A DNA stretch of 64,000 nucleotides from Flavobacteriales bacterium UBA7612 (lineage in GTDB: Bacteria > Bacteroidota > Bacteroidia > Flavobacteriales > Weeksellaceae), in assembly GCA_002484335.1 (NCBI GenBank), contig DLJQ01000012.1, forward strand, positions 301,304 through 365,303. Direction: 5' to 3'. The notes below the pieces were generated by a model that was not told the DNA's origin, ran no database searches, and saw only the letters and a list, made by a program, of their open reading frames with translations. Made by a program: the position numbers and the translations under genes. The first letter of the stretch is position 1, and each line of letters begins with the position of its first letter. Positions 7,527-16,382 of the stretch are shown here, piece after piece.

Positions 7527-8801
7527 ATGAAAACAATACATTTTTACATCTTTGTACTCTTTAGTTTTATCGTAAAAGCACAAGTAGGAATAAACACACA
7601 AAATCCTCAAGGACTTTTTAATGTAGATGGAAAAACATCCACAGCTACAACAAACACTACAACGGGAACTCCTACTGATGCACAACTTGCAGATGATTTT
7701 ATCATTATGAAGGATGGTAGTGTTGGTGTAGGTGCAATTCCTGTATCTTCAGCAATTATGGAATTAAATGTAAGTCAATTAGCTTCAGGAAGTAAAAAAG
7801 GTTTTTTAGGACCAAGAGTTGCTCTTAAATCATATAATGATAATACAACTATTTCTTCCCCTGCTACAGGATTATTAGTTTATAATTTAGGTACTGAAAG
7901 TACATTTACTTATGCAGGATATGTATTTTGGGATGGTACACAATGGAAAACACTCGATGGAAAAACATTAAATACAGGTTCTGTTAATTCAATAACGTGT
8001 TCTGCTGTAAAACTTTCACCTATTAATTATACTTTAGGAACAGAATTTAATGGTACTCTTACAGTTCCATATACTGATGGAAATGGAGGTATCTATCCTG
8101 CACAAACAATTGGTCCTCTTAATGGTTTAACTGCTACTTTAACCGCTGGTAATTTTAACTTAGGTACAGGAGAATTAATATATTCAGTTTCAGGAACTAC
8201 TACTGTTTCTAGTCCAACAACTACTACTTTTCCTATTTCGATAGGAGGTCAAACTTGTAATGCTGTTGTAGGAGGTGCAAGAACACTTGAACCAGGAGAG
8301 TTTCAATTTTTTAATTATGAAATTCCTGCTTCGTATGTAGGATTATTAAGTGCTAATTCTTCTGGTGGAAGTATTTTGATGGGGAAAATTAGAATTGATA
8401 TTTATTTTAATGCATCTTCAAATACAACTGGTGCTGTTTATCCAAATATCCCTAGAATATATAATGCTACAACAAGTAATATAAAATTATGGTATAGTGC
8501 TGTTTCTAATGTTACAAATTACATGGGAGGTAACATCTTATTAGCTCCTGGTGGATATGTAAATACTGATGATGGAATTTATTTAAACTTAGGATACAAT
8601 GACATCAGTACGTCAGCAGCTCGTACAGCTGTTACTGGAACTATACCAGCACAAGAGACGGAAACAATAGATTTTGTAGTAGATGGCGTATGGTATAGAA
8701 TGACAATATTTATTATTGTTGATAATAAAAATACTGCAACAGATACCGATAATACACGAATAATAAATATTGTCGCTCAGAGAATGTCCGGTTATAATTA
8801 A
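7527..8801 (+). CDS. Large exported/surface protein of unknown function
   Basis: 424 residues with a signal peptide (about 1-18) followed directly by QVGINTQNPQGLFNVDG, an opening typical of many Bacteroidota exported proteins. The remainder is Gly/Thr/Ser/Asn-rich and beta-like, with low-complexity stretches such as TTTTGTPTD and GTTTVSSPTTTT, and no Cys-rich or catalytic motif. I see no T9SS C-terminal sorting domain. Single gene with its own promoter and a strong terminator shared with the convergent HxlR gene. Perhaps an adhesin or cell-surface structural protein; no specific function can be given. Confidence 0.7.
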   Translation: MKTIHFYIFVLFSFIVKAQVGINTQNPQGLFNVDGKTSTATTNTTTGTPTDAQLADDFIIMKDGSVGVGAIPVSSAIMELNVSQLASGSKKGFLGPRVALKSYNDNTTISSPATGLLVYNLGTESTFTYAGYVFWDGTQWKTLDGKTLNTGSVNSITCSAVKLSPINYTLGTEFNGTLTVPYTDGNGGIYPAQTIGPLNGLTATLTAGNFNLGTGELIYSVSGTTTVSSPTTTTFPISIGGQTCNAVVGGARTLEPGEFQFFNYEIPASYVGLLSANSSGGSILMGKIRIDIYFNASSNTTGAVYPNIPRIYNATTSNIKLWYSAVSNVTNYMGGNILLAPGGYVNTDDGIYLNLGYNDISTSAARTAVTGTIPAQETETIDFVVDGVWYRMTIFIIVDNKNTATDTDNTRIINIVAQRMSGYN

Positions 8802-8824
8802 AAAAATAATACTATTATTTTTTT

Positions 8825-8856
8825 ACCTCTCTAATTCTTATTAGAGAGGTTTTTTT
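8825..8856. terminator. Bidirectional terminator
   Basis: Stem ACCTCTCTAA (8825-8834) with TTAGAGAGGT (8841-8850), a 6-nt loop, and a T-run on the plus side; A-runs precede it, so it can serve both convergent genes. The stop codon of the minus-strand HxlR gene (8855-8857) touches the T-run. Confidence 0.85.
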
Positions 8857-9262
8857 ATGATTCCATTTCTTCCATTACTTTTTTTACAAAAGCATTTTTA
8901 TTCTTTTTAATTTCTTCTATAATTAATTTTCTTTCGTCTGATAACTGAAGATATTTATCTGCCCACAAATTTATTTCGACCATTATAGGAAATATATCTA
9001 TGCCTTTTTGAGATAATTTATATAATACTTTTGCTTTACTATCTGGATGTTCAGATTTTATGATAATTCCTTCTTCTTCCAACATTTGTAGCCTTGATGC
9101 TAATATATTAGTAGCAATTTTTTCATCTGATTTAATAAAATCTCCATAAGTACATTGTTTAGAAAACATTAAATCTCTTATAATTAACATTGACCATTTA
9201 TCCCCCCAAATATCAAGGAAAGAACTAATAGGACATTCAGATCTTTTTTTAATTTTTTTCAT
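8855..9262 (-). CDS. HxlR-family winged-helix transcriptional regulator
   Basis: 135 residues from the ATG at 9262. The frame is open 7 codons further to a TTG at 9283, but that lies inside the operator-like inverted repeat, so the ATG is preferred. HxlR signature: CPISSFLDIWGDKWSMLIIR near the start, where the Cys is often redox- or electrophile-sensitive in YodB/HypR/QorR relatives, then a winged helix (ILASRLQMLEEEGII). Divergent from a four-gene oxidoreductase operon across an 88-bp region with a long inverted repeat overlapping the operon promoter. Most likely it represses that operon and itself, releasing DNA when electrophiles or quinones modify the cysteine. Family certain; inducer inferred. 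Confidence 0.9.
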   Translation of the reverse strand: MKKIKKRSECPISSFLDIWGDKWSMLIIRDLMFSKQCTYGDFIKSDEKIATNILASRLQMLEEEGIIIKSEHPDSKAKVLYKLSQKGIDIFPIMVEINLWADKYLQLSDERKLIIEEIKKNKNAFVKKVMEEMES

Positions 9263-9275
9263 AAATATAAAATTC

Positions 9276-9327
9276 ACTTGCAAAATAAAAGTAAAATGTT
9301 ATACATTTACACTTTCAAAATGCAAGT
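9276..9327. promoter_or_regulatory. Inverted-repeat operator with embedded promoter, HxlR gene / ene-reductase operon
   Basis: Outer arms ACTTGCA (9276-9282) and TGCAAGT (9321-9327); inner arms GTAAAATGT (9291-9299) and ACATTTAC (9303-9310). TTG at 9278-9280 and TACATTTA at 9302-9309 (21 bp apart, last base off consensus) give a plus-strand promoter lying inside the repeat. A bound HxlR dimer or pair of dimers would block it. The arrangement is seen in the sequence; the binding is inferred. Confidence 0.55.
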
Positions 9328-9350
9328 AAAATTACAAATAAAAATTTAAA

Positions 9351-10442
9351 ATGGAAAAAACATTCTTATTTGAGCCATATAATAAAAATGGTTTAGCACT
9401 AAATAATCGTATAGTAATGGCTCCTATGACTAGAGCAAGATCTAATAATCAAGATAATGTTGCTACAGAATTAACAGCGACATATTATGAACAACGTGCA
9501 AGTGCAGGACTTATAATTACTGAAGGAACATTTATTAGTCAGGAAGCAAAAGGTTCTATTAATATTCCTGGAATTTATACAGAACAACAGATTAAAGGTT
9601 GGAAATTGGCTACTAAAGCCGTTCATAATAAAAATGGAAAAATTTTTGCTCAACTATGGCATACTGGAGCATATTCTCATCCTGATTTACACGAAGGTAA
9701 ATTACCTTTAGCTCCGTCAGATTATAATCCAGAACAACAGGTTTTTACTGAAAAAGGTTTACAACAAACCGTTGCTCCTCAACCAATGAAGATTGATGAT
9801 ATAAAAAGAACTGTTAATGATTTTAAACAAGGTGCTATTAATGCTATTAAAGCCGAATTTGATGGTATAGAACTGCATGCAGCGAATGGATATTTATTAC
9901 AACAATTTTTTAGTAAAAATTCAAATAATAGAACAGATCAATATGGTGGAAATCCTGAAGATAGAGCTAGAATACTTTTTGAAATTTTAGATGAAATAAA
10001 AACAGTTGTGGATTTAAAAAAAGTAGGAGTACGATTAAATCCATCTCTTGATGGAATTATGGGAATATCTGTTGATGATGAAACGATTGAAACTTATACT
10101 TATATAGTAAATAAATTAAATGAATATGATTTAGCATATATCCACTTAATAGAACCATTTACTGACGTTAGCAATAATAAATATGCTATACAAGAAGTTA
10201 CTAAATATTTTCGCAAAATATACAATGGTACTATTATAATAAATAGAGGATTCAATAAAGATACAGCAACTAAAGTGTTAGAAGATGGAGATGCTGATTT
10301 AGTATCTTTCGGTGCTCCATTTATTGCTAATCCAGATTTAGTTGAACGCTACAAAAAAGATGCTCCTTTGAACCTACCAAATAAAGAAACATTTTACACT
10401 CCAGGAAAAGAAGGTTACATTGATTATCCTACTCTAAATTAA
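9351..10442 (+). CDS. Old yellow enzyme family FMN ene-reductase (NemA/XenB-like)
   Basis: 363 residues, typical length for the family. Opens with FLFEPY...NNRIVMAPMTRAR, the FMN-binding start of OYE proteins. The substrate-anchoring pair His176/Asn179 and the proton-donating Tyr181 are in LHAANGYLLQQF, followed by SNNRTDQYGG; RLNPSLDG and the C-terminal phosphate loop (IINRGF, VSFGAPFIANPDLVERY) are present. Uses NAD(P)H to reduce activated alkenes, quinones and nitro compounds in the cytoplasm. First gene of an operon with two SDRs and an MDR reductase, under a divergently encoded HxlR repressor, which suggests inducible detoxification of electrophiles. The actual substrate is unknown. Confidence 0.93.
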   Translation: MEKTFLFEPYNKNGLALNNRIVMAPMTRARSNNQDNVATELTATYYEQRASAGLIITEGTFISQEAKGSINIPGIYTEQQIKGWKLATKAVHNKNGKIFAQLWHTGAYSHPDLHEGKLPLAPSDYNPEQQVFTEKGLQQTVAPQPMKIDDIKRTVNDFKQGAINAIKAEFDGIELHAANGYLLQQFFSKNSNNRTDQYGGNPEDRARILFEILDEIKTVVDLKKVGVRLNPSLDGIMGISVDDETIETYTYIVNKLNEYDLAYIHLIEPFTDVSNNKYAIQEVTKYFRKIYNGTIIINRGFNKDTATKVLEDGDADLVSFGAPFIANPDLVERYKKDAPLNLPNKETFYTPGKEGYIDYPTLN

Positions 10443-10472
10443 CAATATATTTTAACTAAAAATTATAAACAA

Positions 10473-11201
10473 ATGAAAACAACAAATAATACAATATTTA
10501 TAAGTGGCGGAAGCGCTGGAATTGGTTTAGCAATTGCAAAAAAATTAAATGCACTAGGAAATAAAATCATAATTAACGGGCGTAATAAAGAACGTTTAGA
10601 AAATGCCTTACTAGAATTAGATGATGCTATTGCAATGCAAGGAGATTTAGCATTAGAAGAAGATAGAATTCGAATAGCTAACGAATTAAAAAATAATCAT
10701 CCTGATGTTAATATAATTATTAATAATGCTGGTGCAGCTTTTTCATATCTATTAAATGAAACAACAAATGCTCATGAAAAAGCAATTATAGAAATGAATA
10801 CAAATTATTTTGCTATAATACATTTTACAGAATTATTATTACCTCATTTAATTCAGAAAAAAGAAGCAGCCATTATAAATATTTCATCAATTGCAGTTTA
10901 TGGAAGTCATAAGTTAGTCCCTACTTACGGTGCATCTAAAGCTGCATTACATAGCTATACAACAGCATTAAGACAAACTTATGAAAATCAAAAAAATATT
11001 CAAGTTTACGAAGTATATCCCCCATTAGTAAATACAGATTTTTCAGCCGAAATTGGAGGTGCACAAGGTATTCCTGCGAGTGAAGTTGCCGATGAATTAG
11101 TTATTGGATTAGAAAATAATTTATTCGATATACCAGTCGGTCAAACAAAAATATATGCTAAAGCCATTGGTGAAGCTATCTCAAAACTAACACAAAATTA
11201 A
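10473..11201 (+). CDS. Short-chain dehydrogenase/reductase (DltE-like SDR), first of two
   Basis: 242 residues. Rossmann glycine motif GGSAGIG at the N-terminus (ISGGSAGIGLAIA), NNAG in IIINNAGAAF, catalytic Ser in NISSIAVYG and YxxxK in YGASKAAL. A classical NAD(P)H-dependent oxidoreductase; the reaction is not predictable from sequence. Starts 30 bp after the ene-reductase gene and belongs to the same operon. It resembles the next SDR (same length class, same EVYPPLVNTDFS / ELLPPLVDTDM region), so the two probably arose by duplication. A hairpin lies between them. Confidence 0.9.
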   Translation: MKTTNNTIFISGGSAGIGLAIAKKLNALGNKIIINGRNKERLENALLELDDAIAMQGDLALEEDRIRIANELKNNHPDVNIIINNAGAAFSYLLNETTNAHEKAIIEMNTNYFAIIHFTELLLPHLIQKKEAAIINISSIAVYGSHKLVPTYGASKAALHSYTTALRQTYENQKNIQVYEVYPPLVNTDFSAEIGGAQGIPASEVADELVIGLENNLFDIPVGQTKIYAKAIGEAISKLTQN

Positions 11202-11210
11202 AATGTAATT

Positions 11211-11241
11211 AGTCGATTATTTTTATAATAACTAATCGACT
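11211..11241 (+). promoter_or_regulatory. Intra-operon hairpin between two SDR genes
   Basis: AGTCGATTA (11211-11219) and TAATCGACT (11233-11241) form a 9-bp perfect stem with a 13-nt loop in the 67-bp gap. There is no T-run after it, so it is not a standard terminator. It may stabilise or attenuate the message, or be a regulator site. Confidence 0.4.
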
Positions 11242-11268
11242 GATTTAATTAAATTTATTTCAATAATT

Positions 11269-12042
11269 ATGAATTTAACAAATAAAACAATTCTTATTAC
11301 TGGAGGAACATCTGGTATTGGTTTAGAAGCTACTCGTCAATTTTTAAAACTAGGAAATAAAGTTATTGTAACAGGTCGAAACAAATCAAAATTAAATGAT
11401 TTTAAAAAAATGTTTCCTCAAGTAATCATTTTTCAAAGTGATGTTTCTAAAGAAGAAGATGCTATTCAACTTTTTAATGACATAAAAGAATTGGGTGGAA
11501 TTGATATTTTATATAATAATGCAGGAGTAGGCATTAATCAACTGAATTTAGGTAGTGAAAATAAAAAACACTTAGAAGGTGCTATTTATGAAATGGATGT
11601 AAACTATTTTGGTGTTATTCGACTAAATAATTTATTTATAGAAATGCTAAAATCTCGTTCAGAATCTGCTATAATTAATACAACATCAATACTTAGTATT
11701 GTTCCTTCTGTTTCAGAAGCAACTTATTCTGCATCAAAAACTGCATTATCTTTTTATACTAAAACCTTAAGATCTCATTTACAATCAATAAACAGTTCAG
11801 TAAAAATATTTGAATTATTACCTCCTCTAGTTGATACAGACATGGTAAAAGATAGAACTGATAAAAAAATAAGTACACAACAATTAGTTGAATCTTTAAT
11901 CAAAGGAATGGAACAAAATAATTATACTATTCGAGTTGGAGCAAGCAAAATTATATACACACTAAATCGTATAATGCCTAATAAAGCTTATAATTTAATT
12001 AATTCTGAAAAAGAGTTAATTAAATTAAATAATAACCATTAA
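11269..12042 (+). CDS. Short-chain dehydrogenase/reductase, second of two
   Basis: 257 residues. Cofactor loop TGGTSGIG (ILITGGTSGIGLEA), YNNAGVGI, catalytic Ser region INTTSILSI and YSASKTAL. Basic residues after the loop (TGRNKSKL) favour NADP(H). Ends 10 bp before the MDR gene. A paralogue of the preceding SDR in the same stress-type operon; substrate unknown. Confidence 0.9.
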   Translation: MNLTNKTILITGGTSGIGLEATRQFLKLGNKVIVTGRNKSKLNDFKKMFPQVIIFQSDVSKEEDAIQLFNDIKELGGIDILYNNAGVGINQLNLGSENKKHLEGAIYEMDVNYFGVIRLNNLFIEMLKSRSESAIINTTSILSIVPSVSEATYSASKTALSFYTKTLRSHLQSINSSVKIFELLPPLVDTDMVKDRTDKKISTQQLVESLIKGMEQNNYTIRVGASKIIYTLNRIMPNKAYNLINSEKELIKLNNNH

Positions 12043-12052
12043 TACTATAAAA

Positions 12053-13054
12053 ATGAAAGCATATCAAGTAACAAAATATAGAAAAAAAAATCGTTTAGAA
12101 TTAGTTGATATTTCAATTCCTAATATAAAGGAAAATGAAGTTTTAGTAGAAATTCATGCAGCTGGAGTAAATCTACTAGATTCAATGATAAAAACTGGCG
12201 CATTCAAAATTTTCTTACCTTACAAATTACCCGTTATCAATGGTCATGATATGGCTGGTAAGGTAATAAAAGTTGGATCGAAAATAAAATCTTTCAAAGT
12301 TGGTGATGAAGTTTATTCAAGAGTTTCTGATTTTAAAATTGGTACTTTTGCTGAATATATTGCTGTTAATGAAAATAATTTAGCTATAAAACCAAAAAAT
12401 ATTTCGATGGAGGAAGCTGCTTCTATACCATTAGTTGCCTTAACCGTTTTACAAGCATTTGAAAAAGCAAACGTAAAGAAAGGTCAAAAAATATTTATTC
12501 AAGCAGGATCTGGAGGTGTAGGAAGCATTGCTATACAAATCGCAAAACATATTGGTGCAAAAGTAGCAACAACTACAGGAACAAGTAATCTTGAGTTAGT
12601 AAAAAATTTAGGCGCCGACTATATTATAGATTACAAAAAAGAAGATTTCGCTAATGTATTAAACGATTATGATTTCGTACTACATAGCAATCGAGATAAA
12701 GTTGTATTAGAAAAATCTCTTAAAATATTAAAACCTACTGGAAATTTAATTACATTAACTGGACCTCCTACATTAGAATTTGCCAAAGAACTTAACTTAC
12801 CATGGTATACTAAATTACTTATGAAATTATTAAGTGCTTCACCTAAAAAATTAGCAAAAAAGTTGAACGTAAATTTTTACTTTTTATTTATGAAAGCAAA
12901 TGGAAAACAATTAGCTGAAATAACTCAATTAATAGAATCAGATATCGTTCATCCTATAATTGATAAAGTATATAATTTTGAGCAAGTAAATGATGCTATG
13001 GCTTACGTAGAAACAGGAAGAGCTAAAGGAAAAGTAGTTATTAAAATAAAATAA
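12053..13054 (+). CDS. NADP-dependent MDR oxidoreductase (quinone-reductase type)
   Basis: 333 residues. N-terminal GroES-like domain with AAGVNLLDSMIKTGAF and GHDMAGKV. The central Rossmann fold has QAGSGGVGSIAIQIAK, and the C-terminus closes with GRAKGKVVIKIK. The zinc ligands of alcohol dehydrogenases are not seen, which points to the zinc-free quinone oxidoreductase/enoyl reductase branch. Such enzymes reduce quinones and alpha,beta-unsaturated carbonyls with NADPH. Last gene of the HxlR-linked operon, 10 bp after the second SDR; its chemistry overlaps that of the ene-reductase at the head of the operon, supporting an electrophile-detoxification role. Confidence 0.9.
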   Translation: MKAYQVTKYRKKNRLELVDISIPNIKENEVLVEIHAAGVNLLDSMIKTGAFKIFLPYKLPVINGHDMAGKVIKVGSKIKSFKVGDEVYSRVSDFKIGTFAEYIAVNENNLAIKPKNISMEEAASIPLVALTVLQAFEKANVKKGQKIFIQAGSGGVGSIAIQIAKHIGAKVATTTGTSNLELVKNLGADYIIDYKKEDFANVLNDYDFVLHSNRDKVVLEKSLKILKPTGNLITLTGPPTLEFAKELNLPWYTKLLMKLLSASPKKLAKKLNVNFYFLFMKANGKQLAEITQLIESDIVHPIIDKVYNFEQVNDAMAYVETGRAKGKVVIKIK

Positions 13055-13155
13055 ATATTAAAAATCAACTTATTCTAATTAAATTTCTTTTTACATTAAC
13101 TGTAATACTAAAATTTTTATATTAATTTGAAAAAACTTTTTTTAATATATTAATA

Positions 13156-13659
13156 ATGAAAATAACTAATTGGGAAGAAATAAAATGGATATTTAAGCCT
13201 GACGGTTCTTTACTAGACATTTACATTAAAAAAGTAGATATAGAAGATTGGAAAAATATAATTGATTTTTTAAACAATAATTATTCAATAGAATTTGGTA
13301 AACATGGACAAAATATAATCATAAATAAAATAGATAAGGAATATGTTACCAAATTGTTGACAAGTGATAATGAAAATTTGGAATCTAAAATAGCTTCTAT
13401 AAAAATTGAACATATTAATATCAACACACATTTCTTTTGGGATAAACAAATAGAATTTGATATTGAGCCTCGTGAAATAAAAAATTTTTTAGATTATGAG
13501 AAAATAGTAGACTTTATGTACAAAATAAGTGAAGTAATAGATAAAGAAGTTACCTTGACAGGAGAAAATCAAATTGAATTTCCTCTTATAAAAGTTCATG
13601 CTATGAAAAATAAAATTGAAGTATTAATAAAAAATGGAACAGAAAAAATGTGGAAATAA
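13156..13659 (+). CDS. Hypothetical protein, 167 residues
   Basis: No signal peptide or membrane segment; acidic and Lys/Asn/Ile-rich, beginning MKITNWEEIKWIFKPDGSLLDIYI. The length and alternating strand/helix pattern look like a small cytoplasmic alpha/beta protein; polymorphic-toxin immunity proteins often look like this, but no toxin gene is adjacent. It stands alone 101 bp after the MDR gene and is followed by a gap carrying a repeat element. I do not recognise it. Confidence 0.6.
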   Translation: MKITNWEEIKWIFKPDGSLLDIYIKKVDIEDWKNIIDFLNNNYSIEFGKHGQNIIINKIDKEYVTKLLTSDNENLESKIASIKIEHININTHFFWDKQIEFDIEPREIKNFLDYEKIVDFMYKISEVIDKEVTLTGENQIEFPLIKVHAMKNKIEVLIKNGTEKMWK

Positions 13660-14036
13660 TATTTTTAATGTAATCGTAAAATACTATTCAATTTCAATAA
13701 AATCTTTATACATACACTTTGTAAAAGTAAATATCTAGTTAAGATAAAATCTGAATTAATTTTTATTTCACTTAACAAGATATTACAAAAAGGATTGAAG
13801 TTAAAATCCTTTGCTAGCATCTCCTTTTTATAAAAACATTTCCTCTTTTATTGCTAGTAAAGATTGGGAACGAGAAAGCCTGTCTCGAAGGATTTGCACT
13901 AATTATTTTTTGAGTTATATAAATAAAAATGTTTTTTTAAGGTTCTGTAATCACTGAAAACCGTTATTTATCATTTATCATTTTTTTGCCGAATAAAAAA
14001 GGATTATTTTTGTTTCGAAATTTTTATAAACAAACA
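13660..14036. other. Gap of 377 bp: dispersed repeat plus transketolase leader
   Basis: No ORF of note. Contains the palindromic element at 13784-13899 and, near its end, TTG at 13986-13988 with TATTTTTG at 14005-14012 (16 bp apart, rather short), a possible promoter for the transketolase gene at 14037. Confidence 0.45.
13784..13899 (-). repeat. Dispersed palindromic element (copy 2, minus orientation)
   Basis: Diverged copy: ACAAAAAGGATTGAAGT at the left resembles the GATTGTAGTGG arm of other copies. AATCCTTTGCTAGCA and TTGCTAGTAAAGATT form the inner stem, and GAACGAGAAAGCC...CTCGAAGG matches the GTAACGAAAAGCCCG...CGAAGGG arm. Non-coding. Confidence 0.6.
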
Positions 14037-14882
14037 ATGACACTTCAAGAACTTCAAACACAAGTACAACAAACAAGAAGAGATATTTTGAGAATGGTAC
14101 ATGCTGTAAATAGTGGTCACCCAGGAGGATCTCTTGGTTGCGCTGAATTTTTAACAGCATTATACGGTAAAGTAATGAGCTATTCTTCTGATTTCTCTAT
14201 GGATGGAAAAGGAGAAGATTTATTCTTTTTATCGAACGGACATATTTCTCCTGTTTTTTATAGCACATTAGCACGTTCAGGATTTTTTCCTGTAAGTGAG
14301 TTGGCTACTTTCAGAAAATTAGATTCTCGTTTACAAGGACATCCTACAACACATGAAGGTCTTCCTGGAATTAGAATTGCATCTGGTTCTTTAGGACAAG
14401 GTTTATCTGTTGCTATTGGTGCTGCACAAGCAAAAAAACTAAACAATGATGACAAATTAGTTTATACATTACATGGTGATGGTGAATTACAAGAAGGTCA
14501 AGTTTGGGAAGCTTTGATGTATGCTGCTGGTAAAAATGTAGATAATATTATTGCTACTGTAGATTACAATGGTCGCCAAATTGATGGTGATACAGATCAG
14601 GTTTTACCTTTAGGTGACTTGAAAGCTAAATTTGAAGCTTTTGGTTGGATTGTTTTAGAGGAACAAGATGGAAACAATATCGAAAAAATTGTTGCTGTTT
14701 TAGAAGAAGCAAAAGCATTAACTGGAAATAAAAAACCTGTTGCTATTTTATTACATACAGAAATGGGGAATGGTGTTGATTATATGATGGGAAGCCACTC
14801 TTGGCATGGTAAAGCGCCAAATGATGAGCAATTAGCAAATGCATTAGAACAAAATCCTGAAACGGAATTGAAAGATTACTAA
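14037..14882 (+). CDS. Transketolase, N-terminal (thiamine diphosphate-binding) subunit
   Basis: 281 residues from the ATG at 14037; a longer frame from a TTG at 13986 overlaps the promoter-like motif and adds residues foreign to the family. Contains NSGHPGGSLGCAEFLTALYG, LSNGHISPVFYS, GSLGQGLSVAIGAA and the diphosphate-binding GDGELQEGQVWEA ... DYNGRQIDG. Works with the C-terminal subunit (17108-18052) to transfer two-carbon ketol units in the pentose phosphate pathway. Split transketolases of this type are common in Bacteroidota and archaea, but the halves are normally adjacent; here two exported-protein genes lie between them, all co-directional with short gaps (20, 13 and 20 bp). Confidence 0.93.
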   Translation: MTLQELQTQVQQTRRDILRMVHAVNSGHPGGSLGCAEFLTALYGKVMSYSSDFSMDGKGEDLFFLSNGHISPVFYSTLARSGFFPVSELATFRKLDSRLQGHPTTHEGLPGIRIASGSLGQGLSVAIGAAQAKKLNNDDKLVYTLHGDGELQEGQVWEALMYAAGKNVDNIIATVDYNGRQIDGDTDQVLPLGDLKAKFEAFGWIVLEEQDGNNIEKIVAVLEEAKALTGNKKPVAILLHTEMGNGVDYMMGSHSWHGKAPNDEQLANALEQNPETELKDY

Positions 14883-14902
14883 AAACCTAAACCACAAAAT
14901 AG

Positions 14903-16369
14903 ATGAAAAAACTTCTTTTTTCTTTGATCTCTCTTTTTTCTATTGCTTCTTATGGGCAAGAGAAGGTGTATAATTTTGATAAAAAAATATCTTATAAAAT
15001 TAATACTCCCGATGAATACAACCAATATTTGGATGGTAAGGAATCTATTTCTTTAGTGAATTATATTACTAAAGATGCTCTGCTAGGAATAGTAGAAGGA
15101 TTTGGTGAATTTGGAAAAAGTTTTAATCGTGAGTCATTTTTTGTAAACAACAATAAATTTTTTGATGTTTATACAAATTCTCTAGATAATAAATTATCGA
15201 TAAAAATTCCTTATTTTTATGAAGGAACTCCAGAAGAGGATTTACAACCTTACAAAAATGATTTATTTGATTCTTTTGTCTCAATTAAAAAATTAAGTTC
15301 ATCTCAAACGATTAATGGTTTTAAATGTAATGAATACGAATTAACATCAAATAGTTTACAAAACGAAGAAAAAAAATCTACTCTTTGTATTGATGAAAAT
15401 AACTCCATAAACAATGTTAGTTTTATGTTTCCTCAAGCAAAAATTAAAGGTCTTTTAGTTCGTTTTGATGCTGGAGATTTTAATGGATTAACTATACAAA
15501 ATGTTTCTAATTCTTCTGCTAAAATTAGTTTTGATGAAAAAAAAGAAATTGATTTTTTCACAAAAGAATTAAGTAAAAGAAAAGAGGAATATAAAAAATT
15601 GTATGCTGATAATGTTGCTGTAGATACAGTTGCAGCATCAGATTATTATTCTCCTGATAATCGTTATGATGATCCTATTAATAGTTATTACAACTACCAA
15701 ACATCTGATAATACGAACGTAAATAATTTGTTTAACAATATTGCTTTACTAAATTATGGTTTAGTTTATGGTGATAGTGATTATGATGGTACTCCTGATT
15801 ATGATAGATCTAAATCTCTAAAAACAGCAGAAGCTTCAACGAATCAGATATTAAAACAATTCAAAAAGAATAAACTTATTTCTAAAGAAGAATTAGCTGA
15901 ATTAAATAAATTATTTAAAAAATATTTTGATGATGCCAATAAGTTTGAATTGAAAACTAATCTGAATGTTGCTAATTCTACTGAAGATATTGATTCTGCA
16001 GCTGCTGCTACATATAATTTAGCAGAATATTACGAACCATATCAATCAACTTATAAAACTATTGATACAGGAATAATTGATTTAGCAATTGATAATCCTG
16101 ATGTTTCTGACTTTTTAAAGATAGCACCAGAACATTGTAAAAATTTAAAAAACAATATTCCTACATTTTCTGATAAAAGTTTAGCAAAAGAAGTTAATAA
16201 CTATGTAGGTCAAATTTGTGATTTATATATCTATAATAGTGGAAGTGTTGGACTAACAGAAACAATAAATTCATTAAGAAAAAGTAATTTAGAAATCTAT
16301 AATAAATACGATCAACTATCGAAAGAAGATAAAAGTAAATTGAATAATTTCTTAAATTCTCTCGATTAA
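14903..16369 (+). CDS. Exported protein between the transketolase subunit genes (larger paralogue)
   Basis: 488 residues. Signal peptide at 1-18 (LFSIASYGQEK). Residues about 19-230 are homologous by eye to the next gene: both have (V/T)Y(N/K)F near the start, CIDxxxSIN(N/T)VSF in the middle, KGL(L/I) soon after and ISFDEK near the end of the shared domain. The unique C-terminal half includes an Asp-rich GDSDYDGTPDYDRS that resembles a calcium-binding type-3 repeat, and helical Lys-rich segments. Predicted periplasmic or outer-surface. Function unknown; the position inside a metabolic operon is unusual. Confidence 0.75.
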   Translation: MKKLLFSLISLFSIASYGQEKVYNFDKKISYKINTPDEYNQYLDGKESISLVNYITKDALLGIVEGFGEFGKSFNRESFFVNNNKFFDVYTNSLDNKLSIKIPYFYEGTPEEDLQPYKNDLFDSFVSIKKLSSSQTINGFKCNEYELTSNSLQNEEKKSTLCIDENNSINNVSFMFPQAKIKGLLVRFDAGDFNGLTIQNVSNSSAKISFDEKKEIDFFTKELSKRKEEYKKLYADNVAVDTVAASDYYSPDNRYDDPINSYYNYQTSDNTNVNNLFNNIALLNYGLVYGDSDYDGTPDYDRSKSLKTAEASTNQILKQFKKNKLISKEELAELNKLFKKYFDDANKFELKTNLNVANSTEDIDSAAAATYNLAEYYEPYQSTYKTIDTGIIDLAIDNPDVSDFLKIAPEHCKNLKNNIPTFSDKSLAKEVNNYVGQICDLYIYNSGSVGLTETINSLRKSNLEIYNKYDQLSKEDKSKLNNFLNSLD

Positions 16370-16382
16370 AAAATTAATATAA

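Noticed and set aside
9263..9283. Longer HxlR protein starting at TTG 9283
   Set aside because: Would place the start inside the operator and adds residues not shared with the family; the ATG at 9262 is preferred.
13986..14036. Longer transketolase N-subunit starting at TTG 13986
   Set aside because: The extra 17 residues cover the promoter-like box and precede the normal family start.
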